Shown: positions 10,744 through 21,979 of the stretch, piece by piece | Layout: the number at the start of each line of letters is the position of its first letter | How positions within the stretch are numbered: the stretch's first letter is position 1 | Assembly: GCA_031769625.1 (NCBI GenBank) | Contig: JAUIMM010000115.1 | Coordinates: forward strand, 17,128,501 to 17,192,500 | Length of the DNA: 64,000 nt | Reading direction: 5' to 3' | Origin: Taudactylus pleione | Taxonomy: Eukaryota > Chordata > Amphibia > Anura > Myobatrachidae | The notes under the pieces: generated by a model | The model's database searches: none | What the model saw: the letters and a program-made list of their open reading frames with translations, nothing else | Told to the model about the DNA's origin: nothing | Made by a program: the position numbers and the translations under genes

Positions 10744-10755
10744 TGGATGTTAGTA
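10744..10755 (+). repeat. Left copy of a 12-bp target duplication
   Basis: TGGATGTTAGTA here is repeated exactly at 17392-17403, bounding the palindromic Penelope-like element. Variable-length duplications of this size fit PLE integration. Confidence 0.75.
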
Positions 10756-13449
10756 AATGGGGTAGAGGGTGCGGAGGGTGCGCTCGCCCTATGGGTGTAA
10801 TGCTGGAGTAATAGTGTGTTGTGGTCTTTTGTGTTCGATGTTGTGTGTGGAGTGATGGGGTGTAGGGAGGGAAGGGGGTCTAATGGACTGGAGGTGGTGG
10901 GTGAGGAAATGAAGACAGAGGCAGAAATGGGGGCCAAAGGGTGTATTGAAAAAAAACAGTACTAATCCTGTTCGGTCCCAGGCACCCAGGTGGGGTGAGC
11001 GATCCACTTAGGGGTGTGTGTGGGTGGAGACTGGGGAGGTGAGTGGACCCTTTTAGGGGGCTCCTTTCCGTGCAGTTCAATAGACCGGCACGTTACCCCT
11101 GCTGGACCTTTGGTCAACAGTCTTAGGATGTCTCGGAGGGGAGGGGAGTGGTGGGTTGGCAGCGGGTCTGGCGGTTGTGGATGTACACCCTGGCGGCGTC
11201 CCGCGCAGGGGTATAAGTCTCGGAGTCACTTACCTACCGGTAGGATTTGTTGGTGAAAAAGGCTTGGGCTGCTGGTAGCTGGTGTTAGTTTCCTTTTGCA
11301 GATGCGGTGTTGGATGGCTGCTGCGGTGTCAGCGGTTGGAGGAAGCTCTGTGTGTGGTAGTGGCTTGCTGGTGCACTGTGGGGCTTGGTGCACTGCGTTG
11401 CTGGCGTTCTGTTCCCGCTGCCTGGTGGGTGCCTGCTGGTGTGGATCGCTTAGGGATTGCTGCTGGACGAACAGCTGTGAGTGGAGCTGGTGTTGGTTGC
11501 TCCCAGGGGGCGGTGCGTGGTCGCCTGGGTCTAGCAGGTGGAGTGGTGATCAAGAGGGGTGCGCAGGGCTTGCTAGGTGTGATGCCCAGCGCGGCCCTGC
11601 GGGTGGTGGGTAGAGAGGGTTCCGGAAACAGCAAGGCTCGACCGAGTTCTCTGCAGGAATGAAGAGCTCTGGTGTAAGCTGGCTGTGGTGTCAGAATGTA
11701 GGGGGTCTCCGACGCGTTTCGGCAGGGGCTCTGCCTTCTTCAAGGAGGTAAGAAGTGTGGCTTTGCATGTGTGAGGTTTAAATGTGGAACTTCCGGGTTC
11801 TGTGTTTGTCAGGTGGTGGAGATGACCAATCAGGGCTAAGAGTGGGTGTGGCCCATGTATCTGATAGGTCGTGGGTGATTGTGCGAGGCTAAGCCTGTGG
11901 TTGGGTGATAACGTCACGTGGTTTGGGCAGCCAATGGTGTACTGTGCTGCTGTGGGTGTGTTAGCTGGGGCTCGTGTCTGGGTGCATATGTGGCTGCTAT
12001 GGGGATTGTGACCGGCTGTGAATGGTCAGCGGCGGTCATGTGGTGTCGGCAGCCAATCATGTGCTCTGCTGGTGTGGGTGTGTATGCTGGGGCTGGTGTG
12101 CTTTAATGCATTATGCAGCTGCTATGGGGATCGAGACCGGGTGCGGTTGGTTGGAGGTGGTCACGTGGTGCTGGCAGCCAATCTTGTGCTGTGTAGGGTT
12201 TCCGTATGTTTACATGGGTTAAGGTGACAGCTGGCTCTGGCGTGCGTTGGGCAGAGGAGGTATGTGGAGTGTTTTGTGCTGTGTGGAGGATTTAATGAGC
12301 GCGCAGGGGCATGTGGGGAGTAGGGTGGGGGTCAGGGGCACCAGGGTGTGTAAGGCAATTATTGTGGAGGTGGGGATGTGAAACCGCATTGTCGTGGTAG
12401 TTTAGTCCCGTGGTGCAGGCGGCCAAACATGCGCTGTGATAGGCTGGGTGTGTGTGTGGGGGTGATTATGAGGGTGATGGTTGGTGGCTCGGGTGACCGC
12501 AGGGGTCCGGGGAGGTGTGGATGGGCATCTCTCCGGGGATGGTGGCTAGGTGATCGGGCAGGGGGAGATGGAATAAGACTGGTGCGTGTGGCATGTGTCA
12601 AGCTGGCAGTGCTGTAGTGGACATTCCTGTTATGTGTATAATGGTGTCTAGATGATGGCCGCGTGTGGTGGGAGGGTGGGTGTAGTGGTTAGTATCGCTA
12701 ACCTGTATGATGTGTGGAATGCCAGGGTTGTGTAAGTATATATGTGGTGTGGCCAAGTGGTTAAATCGACTGACACGGGGAAGTGTGTGTTAACGTGTGG
12801 CGAGGAGGAGTAAGGTTGGTGTGTTGACTAATAGGTTCTTAGTGTGTGGAATGTGTTTGGTGCAGTAGTGTGTAAATGGTCTTGTTGTGGAGAGGGGGAG
12901 GGAAGGGGTGCCGTCTTGGGGTGGTGTGGTCACTATAGAGGCAGGAATGTGTGTGGGGGCCGGGATAAAATGTAGCGTGAGGGGGGGTAGTAGGGGCAGG
13001 TGTGTGTTCATGTTACGGACCGGTGATGTGTGTCAGACAGGAGCCATAGCAACATAGAGAAGCGGGGGGCGGGGTGTGTCTTAAATGTGTGTGGCAGTGG
13101 GGTGTAATGGGTGCTTAACGTGCTGGGCGATGAGGTGAGGGGGACGGGGGTGGCTCGGATGAGGTTGTGACTAGGTGTATAAGTGTGAGGGCCGCTGTCT
13201 GTTGTGTCGGGGGGAGTCCGTTTGGGATGTGGGTGGGGGTGTTGGAATGGGTGGTGCGGTCGATATAAGGGGTATGGGGGTGGTGGTGATCAAGGTGTCA
13301 GGGTGTGTATGTGTTAGGGCAGGGTTGGTTGGGGAAGGGGATGTCAAGGTAACGATGATGCGGGGGGTGAATGGGGATCACTGATTCTGGGTGTCAGCAT
13401 TTGAAGGTGGGTATGGCTTGATGGGGGCGGTAGGGGGAGGTGGTAGATG
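10756..13449 (-). repeat. Left inverted arm of the palindromic PLE
   Basis: The reverse complement aligns with 14579-17274 along its whole length with scattered substitutions and very small indels. It has no conserved ORF: the short frames are low-complexity W/G/V-rich or P/T/S-rich, and exist in mirror image in the other arm only because the DNA is duplicated. It starts beside the target duplication and ends exactly where the RT-coding core begins. Confidence 0.9.
11701..11748 (-). ncRNA. Hammerhead-ribozyme-like motif, left arm
   Basis: On the minus strand the order is TTGAAGA, a stem II of GGCAG/CTGCC with a short loop, then GAAAC, GCGTC and a short stem. The first core box should read CUGAUGA, so the C is replaced by U and the second U by A. 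The former change would be expected to cripple cleavage. The short palindromic ACGCGT stem III is typical of PLE hammerheads, which are thought to work as dimers. Confidence 0.5.
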
Positions 13450-13451
13450 TC

Positions 13452-14448
13452 TTAGAAGTCTTCATTGAAAACCAACAGATACATACCAGAACCTACCAAA
13501 AACCAGTGGACGTCAACAGCTACATCCTATCCACCAGTGGTCACCACCCCACCTGGCTTGACAATATCCCCACAGGACAATTCAAACGCATTAGACGCAA
13601 CTGCACAAGACTCACAGACTACAAGGAACAAACCAACACCCTCAAAAAACTATTTTTGGACAAAGCATACAAACAAGTTAGAACGCACCCTCATACAAAT
13701 AGGTAAAGAAGACAGACAGCCACTTCTTGACTACAAACAAAAACCACAAGATATACAGAACAACATCCCATTTATCACGCAATACAACACACACACAAAC
13801 AGCATAAAACGCATCGTGAACAAACATTGGCACCTACTACTACACGACGAACAACTCATTGACATCTTACCCAGCAAACCAAAAGTCATCTACAGGAAAG
13901 CCCCCAACATACAGAACCAACTGGTACGCAATCACATCCCACCCCTGCAACATTCACAAACTACCCTGAACAACTCTAGACCCACACAAGGTTTTTTCCA
14001 CTGCGGTACGTGCACCAACTGTACCACCTTGAAATATCGCAGCACCAGACCCACCACATCATTCACATCAACACAGACAGGAGAAACATACAAAATACAG
14101 GAACACATAACATGCAACACCACGAACGTCATATATCTTATACAATGCACCTGCAACCAACAATACATCGGCAGAACCACCAGACCACTTAAAACCAGGA
14201 TCCAAGAACACCTCAGAAACATCACGAAACAGACAGACAACCACAGCATACACTTCCAAGAACACCACCATAGCAACACGACAGGCATCAGATTCACAGG
14301 CATTAAACACATCAAGAAAAACTGGAGGGGAGGGGACCACACCAAGACCCTAAACAAGGAGGAACTCCGGTGGATCTTCACCCTCAAAACACTAGCACCC
14401 AAAGGACTAAACATCGATAACGAGATTAAATCAGTCATCTCCAAATGA
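13452..14448 (+). pseudogene. PLE polyprotein 3' part: RT thumb plus GIY-YIG endonuclease, frameshifted
   Basis: The first part (13452 to about 13680) reads in one frame through YQKPVDVNSYI, SGHHPTWLDNIP and QFKRIRRNCT, the signature of the PLE reverse transcriptase C-terminus. The reading frame then shifts by a small indel near 13677-13690 and continues to a stop at 14448. That second part has a Cys cluster (CGTCTNC) and the GIY-YIG nuclease: NVIYLIQC, QYIGRTTRPLKTRIQEH, and the later KEELRWIF with its acidic residue. The catalytic RT palm (motifs A-C) is absent, so the copy is 5'-truncated exactly at the arm junction. The endonuclease would nick target DNA for priming. The copy cannot move on its own. 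Confidence 0.85.
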
Positions 14449-14578
14449 ACACGGCCACCATATACTTGACACATTAACAACACCGATCCCCACGCAACCC
14501 CGCGTACTCTACCTCTTAAATTGTCAAGACAATCCGACCTTCCACCCTCTGACCATCCAAACCCCCCCTCCACTAAAT

Positions 14579-17274
14579 CATCTACCACCTCCCCCTACCG
14601 CCCCCATCAAGCCATACCCACCTTCAAATGCTGACACCCAGAATCAGTGATCCCCATTCACCCCCCGCATCATCGTTACCTTGACATCCCCTTCCCCAAC
14701 CAACCCTGTCCTAACACATACACACCCTGACACCTTGATCACCACCACCCCCATACCCCTTATATCGACCGCACCACCCATTCCAACACCCCCACCCACA
14801 TCCCAAATGGACTCCCCCCGACACAACAGACAGCGGCCCTCACACTTATACACCTAGTCACGACCTCATCCGAGCCACCCCCGTCCCCCTCACCTCATCG
14901 CCCAGCACGTTAAGCAACCATTACACCCCACTGCCACACACATTTAAGACACACCCCGCCCCCCGCTTCTCTATGTTGCCATGGCTCCTGTCTGATACAC
15001 ATCACCGGTCCGTAACATGAACACACACCTGCCCCCTACTACCCCCCCTCACGCTACATTTTATCCCGGCCCCCACACACATTCCTGCCTCTATAGTGAC
15101 CACACCACCCCAAGACGGCACCCCTTCCCCCCCCCTCTCCACAACAAGACCATTTACACACTACTGCACCAAACACATTCCACACACTAAGAACCTATTA
15201 GTCAACACACCAACCTTACTCCTCCTCGCCACACGTTAACACACACTTCCCCGTGTCAGTCGATTTAACCACTTGGCCACACCACATATATACTTACACA
15301 ACCCTGGCATTCCACACATCATACAGGTTAGCGATACTAACCACTACACCCACCCTCCCACCACACGCGGCCATCATCTAGACACCATTATACACATAAC
15401 AGGAATGTCCAATACAGCACTGACAGCTTGACACATGTCACACGCACCAGTCTTATTCCATCTCCCCCTGCCCGATCACCTAGCCACCATCCCCGGAGAG
15501 ATGCCCATCCACACCTCCCCGGACCCCTGCGGTCACCCGAGCCACCAACCATCACCCTCATAATCACCCCCACAAACACACCCAGCCTATCACAGCGCAT
15601 GTTTGGCCGCCTGCACCACGGGACTAAACTACCACGACAATGCGGTTTCACATCCCCACCTCCACAATAATTGCCTTACACACCCTGGTGCCCCTGACCC
15701 CCACCCTACTCGCCACATGCCCCTGCCCGCTCATTAAATCCTCCACACAGCACAAAACACTCCGCATACCTCCTCCGCCCAACGCACGCCAGAGCCAGCT
15801 GTCACCTTAACCCATGTAAACATACGGAAACCCTACACAGCACAAGATTGGCTGCCAGCACCACGTGACCAACTCCAACCAACCGCACCCGGTCTCGATC
15901 CCCATAGCAGCTGCATAATGCATTAAAGCACACCAGCCCCAGCATACACACCCACACCAGCAGAGCACATGATTGGCTGCCGACACCACATGACCGCCGC
16001 TGACCATTCACAGCCGGTCACAATCCCCATAGCAGTCACATATGTACCCAGACACGAGCCCCAGCTAACACACCCACAGCAGCACAGTACACCATTGGCT
16101 GCCCAAACCACGTGACGTTATCACCCAACCACAGGCTTAGCCTCGCACAATCACCCACGACCTATCAGATACATGGGCCACACCCACTCTTAGCCCTGAT
16201 TGGTCATCTCCACCACCTGACAAACACAGAACCCGGAAGTTCCACATTTAAACCTCACACATGCAAAGCCACACTTCTTACCTCCTTGAAGAAGGCAGAG
16301 CCCCTGCCGAAACGCGTCGGAGACCCCCTACATTCTGACACCACAGCCAGCTTACACCAGAGCTCTTCATTCCTGCGGAGAACTCGGTCGAGCCTTGCTG
16401 CTTCCGGAACCCTCTCTACCCACCACCCGCAGGGCCGCGCTGGGCATCACACCTAGCAAGCCCTGCGCACCCCTCTTGATCACCACTCCACCTGCTAGAC
16501 CCAGGCGACCACGCACCGCCCCCTGGGAGCAACCAACACCAGCTCCACTCACAGCTGTTCATTCAGCAGCAATCCCTAAGTGATCCACACCAGCAGGCAC
16601 CCACCAGGCAGCGGGAACAGAACGCCAGCAACGCGGTGCACCAAGCCCCACAGTGCACCAGCAAGCCACTACCACACACAGAGCTTCCTCCAACCGCTGA
16701 CACTGCAGCAGCCATCCAACACCGCATCTGCAAAAGGAAACTAACACCAGCTACCAGCAGCCCAAGCCTTTTTCACCAACAAATCCTACCGGTAGGTAAG
16801 TGACTCCGAGACTTATACCCCTGCGCGGGACGCCGCCAGGGTGTACATCCACAACCGCCTGACCCGCTGCCAACCCACCACTCCCCTCCCCCCCGAGACA
16901 TCCTAAGACTGTTGACCAAAGGTCCAGCAGGGGTAACGTGCCGGTCTATTGAACTGCATGGAAAGGAGCCCCCTAAAAGGGTCCACTCACCTCCCCAGTC
17001 TCCACCCACACACACCCCTAAGTGGATCGCTCATCCCACCTGGGTGCCTGGGACCGAACAGGATTAGTACTGTTTTTTTTCCAATAAACCCTTTGGCCCC
17101 CATTTCTGCCTCTGTCTTCATTTCCTCACCCACCACCTCCAGTCCATTAGACCCCCTTCCCTCCCTACACCCCATCACTCCACACACAACATCGAACACA
17201 AAAGACCACAACACACTATTACTCCAGCATTACACCCATAGGGCGAGCGCACCCTCCGCACCCTCTACCCCATT
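14579..17274 (+). repeat. Right inverted arm of the palindromic PLE
   Basis: It mirrors 10756-13449 and follows the coding core in sense orientation, so it probably represents the element's 3' untranslated region and terminal repeat. It contains a hammerhead-like motif at about 16284-16322 and no credible ORF. The arm ends at 17274 (ACCCCATT), after which left and right sequences diverge. Confidence 0.9.
16278..16325 (+). ncRNA. Hammerhead-ribozyme-like motif, right arm
   Basis: This is the sense-strand counterpart of the motif at 11701-11748: TTGAAGA, stem II GGCAG/CTGCC, GAAAC, GCGTC. Predicted cleavage would fall after 16318. The first core box carries the same substitutions as in the other arm, so the defect predates arm duplication or was copied with it. 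Position 3' of the GIY-YIG gene and on the same strand matches PLE terminal-repeat ribozymes. Confidence 0.5.
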
Positions 17275-17391
17275 CTATCGTTACACAGGACCCGGTACTC
17301 CTGCTTTTAGGAAGGTGCAGCACCCCGACTCAAACAATACATCTCACATCCCATCTGCCCATACAGCAGAGCGCAGTTCTAACCCATCATT
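17275..17391 (+). mobile_element. PLE one-sided terminal extension
   Basis: These 117 bp follow the right arm, have no counterpart on the left, and end at the 12-bp duplication. A one-sided extension is a recognised feature of Penelope elements. I see no coding frame. Confidence 0.5.
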
Positions 17392-17403
17392 TGGATGTTA
17401 GTA

Positions 17404-17700
17404 CATCCATGTGATATTTCCTAAATTCGCAATGCGAATTTAGTCGGATATATCACACTACAACTGCATTTTAAATGCACCCACTGCATGTACCCATGCC
17501 AACCCCCAGCCTTGAGGTTTAACCCACCTCAGTTCCTCAATCAACTCCACAGTACCACTTCTGTATTCTGTATGCTTAATATTTGTTCTTATTCTTATTA
17601 TCATGTGTGTTCCATATTGTGAAATATAAGGTTAGAAGTAGTCGCTGAGAAACTCTGCAGTGACTTCTACTATATTTTAAAACAGTGAAACTTTATATTC
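17404..17700. other. Short unassigned stretch between PLE and hAT
   Basis: It contains the continuation of the repeat interrupted by the PLE, including the palindrome AAATTCGCAATGCGAATTT at about 17424, then AT-rich sequence. No gene. Confidence 0.4.
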
Positions 17701-17708
17701 ATAATAAT

Positions 17709-19326
17709 TAGAGATGAGCGGTTCGGATTCTGTGGAATTCGAACCGCTCCGAACATTGGGGATCCGAGTCCACCCGAACCCTGTTCGGGTGTTCACCACC
17801 TGACTCGGATCCCCGTTCGGGGCCGAACGGTGGCCGCCGTCCGACATCAGGGCTCCTGTTGTGTAGGGCAGAGCGCTGTGATAGCGGTCTGCCCTACACA
17901 GACACAAACACACAGCCGCCAGCCACAGACTCTCATTGGCTGCTGCACGGAGGGAGCCGGCTGGAGCTCACACATGAGCTCCGTCTTCTGGCTCCCTCCT
18001 CAGCGTGTGACAGCAGAGCGGATGGCGCAGGAGCGGGGATTCAGGTAAGTTTTTATTTTTTATTTCTTTACTTGTGCAAGGGCCGGGGGCGCTACTGGGG
18101 GGGTCTGCTACTGGGGGTGCAGGGGGGCCATACTACTGGAGGGGCCTGCTACTGGGGGGGCTATGCTACTGGGGGGGCCCTGCTACTGGGGGGGCTATAC
18201 TACTGGGGGGGTCTGCTACTGGGGGGGGTCTGCTACTGGGGCTCCATACTACTGAGGGGCCTGCTACTGGGGGGGCTATACTACTGGGGGGGTCTGCTAC
18301 TGGGGGGGCCATACTACTGAGGGGCCTGCTACTGGGGGGCCATACTACTGGGGGGGGCTTACTACTACTGGAGGGGCCATACTACTGGGGGGGGCATAAT
18401 ACTGGGAGGGCTTACTACTACTGGGGGGGCCATACTACAGGGGGGGCCATACTACTGGGGCAGCCTACTACTGGGGGGCTGCTAATGGGGGACATACTAC
18501 TGGGGGGGCCTGCTAATGGGGGGCATACTACTGGGTGGCATGCTAATGGGGTGCATACTACTGGGGGGACCTGCTAATGGGGGGCATACTACTGGGGGGC
18601 ATTCTACTGGGGGCACTGCATAGGGGACCCTACTACTAAGGGGACTGCATAGGGGGCACCACTGCTGGGGACATTGTGTAAGGGACACCGCTACTGTGGG
18701 CATTGTGTAAAAGGGGCACTACTGTGGGCATTGTGTAAAAGGGTCACTACTGTGGGCATTGTGTAAAAGGGGCACTACTGTGTGTCATAACATAAGTAAG
18801 AGACACTACTTTATGGTGTAATGTGAATCAGGCCCTATGTGCGGTGTAATGTTAATAAGCTTGTGCACTGTGACTCCTTGGGCCGTAGCCCACTATGTAA
18901 ACAAGTACTGTGATTCTGCCGGCCGTACCCCACTGGGTGGGTGCACTACTTTTCATTTCTGCCACTGCTGTGAGGCAATGTGTAATAGATGTGCTTTATA
19001 CTGTGGTGTCTGTGTCGTTGCTTTGTCGCTTAGTAACAAGTCAGCTCACTGCAACCTTTGGCCAATAATGTTGAAAACAATATTATTAGCTGTGATATGG
19101 TCTAAATTGACTGGAAATTAATGTTATTGAGGTTAATAATACTCTAGGAAGAAAAAAAGACCAATTTGTGTGATTTTAGCTTTTTTTGTCAATTTTTGTA
19201 AAAAAATCCAAATCCAAATCCAAAGCCAGTCACCGCAGTTTGGCAAATCCAAATGTAAATCCAAAGCCGGACGACGAATTAGAACCAAATCCAAATCCGG
19301 CAAAAATGGTCCGGCGCACATCCCTA
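17709..19326. mobile_element. Non-autonomous hAT related to the 32.8-kb autonomous family
   Basis: The left end reads TAGAGATGAGCGGTTCGGATT and the right end in reverse complement TAGGGATGTGCGCCGGACC. An exact 8-bp duplication, ATAATAAT (17701-17708 and 19327-19334), flanks it. The left end resembles TAGGGGTGAGCGGGTTCGGA of the autonomous hATs at 25235 and 32798. The right 200 bp share GGTTATTGAGGTTAATAAT and TGTGATTTTAGCT with those elements, followed by the same AATCCAAA-rich run. There is no transposase. The middle is a G-rich minisatellite plus a segment homologous (reversed) to the 8049-9852 element. It could be moved in trans by the intact transposase at 35934-39047. Confidence 0.85.
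18085..18780 (+). repeat. G-rich minisatellite in hAT element
   Basis: Units of about 22-30 bp with CTACTGGGGGGGSCYTRCTA give way at the right to longer units (CTACTGTGGGCATTGTGTAAAAGGGGCA, in part). G-runs of four to nine are present in most units. Long glycine/tyrosine-rich frames here are repeat artefacts. Right-hand units match, reversed, the array at 8500-8620. Confidence 0.9.
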
Positions 19327-19334
19327 ATAATAAT

Positions 19335-20895
19335 ACATGAGCAGTCTTTTTTTGACAACAACATAAGCATTTTAGTAATTTGTAAAAATGTTACTACAGG
19401 TTAGATTAGATTTTGAAAATACATCTGTCTCATAGATTTGTGGCCATTTGAGACGTTTTGAAACTGGATATGGCTGAGGTAGTGTCTGGTGTAGGGGTAA
19501 TGATTATAATTGTAGGATCACCCTTGAGTGTATTTTTGGTGATCTAGCTGCAGTAAGATGTAAGAGTGAGGAATGAAGCAGGAAACGTGTGTGCACAGCT
19601 GGGAAATAACGATTGTTTTCGTCACTCTCTGGCAGTACGTCACCAAAGATTAACAATTCAAGGCTGTTTATACACCACATATGTATTATGTGTATTACTG
19701 TTGGTTATACAAGAATTTACACCCTCATGTGAATAAAATTAATATTTATTGAAAGGGATTATTTAAATACAGTAAAATTGAATTTTCAAAAAAGTTCTAA
19801 AAACTACCAAGGGACTGCACATTGTCATTGGAAAGGTGAGAAATTAACCCAGTGCATGAGGAGGTGTGGCTGGGGGGAGAGGGGGGGGGGTGGAGCAGAA
19901 AGCCTGCTGCCGTGCATCACAGGATGACCCTCACTGGGATCAGTGGTTGGTCATCATTGGCACTTTTGGCCTCAGACTGGTTACACCCACATGTTAAGCA
20001 AAGGGTGCAACCCGGACAAAAATGCCCAAAGGGGGAGGGGTAGGGACAACGTACAGTACAACACACTACAGACGACACAAATTACATTCATCAAAGCACC
20101 CTTGTCCCCTTGATGGGCGGCTGGTCCTAAACACATTCTGCAACAAAGAACAACCACAGCTCCCACTTGTGCAGCAGTATACTTACCCCTTACTAGCTGC
20201 TCCACGCGCCAGAGGCCCTATGCTGGCTACCTGCTATATTCCATATCGTATATATATATAAAACACAGCAACCCATAAATAAAGATATACAGCACACAGT
20301 GAACGAGTATATATATGAAAAGGCAAACCATACATATATATATATATACTAGTCACAGCACACAGTGAATGAGTATATGTATACTTATACAGGGGCCTAT
20401 CACCCCTTGACTTTACAGCGCCGAATGCCCTCCCCTCCGTTCGGTCTGCCGGCGTAGGTCTAATGACAGGCATCGGGATTTCGACGCCTGTCATTAGTAC
20501 TTTGCCGGGATTAGACAGTCGGGAAGCCGGCAGTCGACATTTAGACCATCGGCTTCCTGACTACATCCCCTTATGTTTTGAAAATCATATATTTGCATTT
20601 GTGTGCCTATACGTTTAGGTATTCAGTTATTGAGACCATCTTTTTGATAAGGGACAACTTGTTCCCTATTATCTACTTGGGAGTTTTTGTATATGTCATA
20701 AGTATTTCTTTGTAAAAATCCAAGTGTTTAGCATCCAAAGGACCACCCATTTCCCTCTTTTCTGACCTAACATATAGAAACTATCCACTCTGTTAAGAAG
20801 GCGGTAGGCCTGAGGGCAGTGGGTATTAGGCCCTAAATTATAGAAATCCTCCCCTGTTAGGAGAGTATTAGACCTATAGTGCAGCTTGGCCATTA
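19335..20895. other. Intergenic sequence with a decayed repeat
   Basis: No credible gene. TA/ATAC-rich stretches lie at 20248-20385. About 20400-20572 resembles the CCCTAA-family ends (GTCGGGAAGCCGGCAGTCGA, GACGCCTGTCATTAG) but lacks the CCCTAA middle. The remainder is unassigned. Confidence 0.45.
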
Positions 20896-21979
20896 GGCCC
20901 AATCAGGGACGGATTGGGCCGCCGGGAAACCGGGCTGGTTCCCGCTGAGCCACCCGGTACTTGCCCACCCCCCCACTGCCGCGATCGGAGAGCTCCAATC
21001 GAGCAGTTCAGCAACATCACCAGCGCATGCGCAAACGAAAATGCTGCTAATGCAAAAAAGAAAAAAGGCTGACGGGGGAGCTGCTGCTCCTCCCACAAGC
21101 CTTTGCGGAGCCTGTCAGTCATCACTGTCGGCTCCGCCTCTGTGCAGCCCCTCTGCAGCCCGGCCCCCCACCTCCAGGACACAGTGACGCTGCGCCACGT
21201 GGCCAAGACAAGCAGAGCAGGGGGCAGAGGACGGAGCTGCAAGTAAGTTGTAGGCGCTTAGGACCCGGCAGGTCCCAGGGGGCCCGCAGCGTCGGCGATG
21301 CTTACACCGGTGCCCTCGTCAATGAAAGGGCAGGGAGCCAGGCAGTACTAATAATGAGTCACACTGACTCATTATTATAGTATTTTGTGGCTGACCGCTG
21401 GCCATAAAGAAGGAGGAGCCGGTCCGGGTGGAGGAGAGGAGAGCAGGGGGCCCCACCCCTTCTCACTCTGCCTGTCACTAGACTGCCCATGAGCCAGCCC
21501 CTTCCCCTGAGTCCCCGCCCCCTCCTCTGTCTATTCTATACTCACCCTCTTATTCCAGAACAATGCCTGAGACCACGCCCCCTAACAAGACCCGCCCCTT
21601 CCCCTGAGTCCCTGTCCCTTCTCTGTCTATTCTATAGTTACCCTTTATCACTGAACGAAGGCCACGCCCCCTAACACCGAGACACCGTCCCATCCTTTCC
21701 TGTCTAGCCCATTGTCTCACTCCTTGAGTTTCTTCCTTTCCTATGCCTTGGAGACCAGCAGGGGTCACACAGTTGACAGATCCTGAGGTAAGTAAGTGGC
21801 AGTGTCATCTAGCGGGGTGGTATATGTATGTAATGGGGAGGGGCATCTTTTTTTGGGGGGAGGGGGTTCGGAATGTATTTTAATTCTGTCTGTGATGGGG
21901 GTGGGGTATTAATTTTCTGTGTGTGTAAGAGGTATATTCATATGATCTGTTTTATAACTTATATGTGGGTCACCAATGT

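Larger units (their letters stand above)
10756..17391 (+). mobile_element. Penelope-like retroelement built as a giant palindrome
   Basis: A 1129-bp core encoding the end of a PLE reverse transcriptase and its GIY-YIG endonuclease is flanked by two near-identical arms in inverted orientation (10756-13449 and 14579-17274). The right side has a further 117-bp extension (17275-17391). A 12-bp direct repeat surrounds the whole. PLEs are known for terminal repeats in direct or inverted orientation with a short extension at one end, and for frequent 5' truncation; this copy fits that pattern. The arms are far longer than the core, which is unusual. Both carry hammerhead-like motifs. The right arm is in the sense orientation relative to the coding core. 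Confidence 0.8.

Noticed and set aside
11296..11662. 105-126-residue ORFs in the PLE arms as possible genes
   Set aside because: They appear in mirror image in the other arm with disruptions, overlap in several frames and have no domain.
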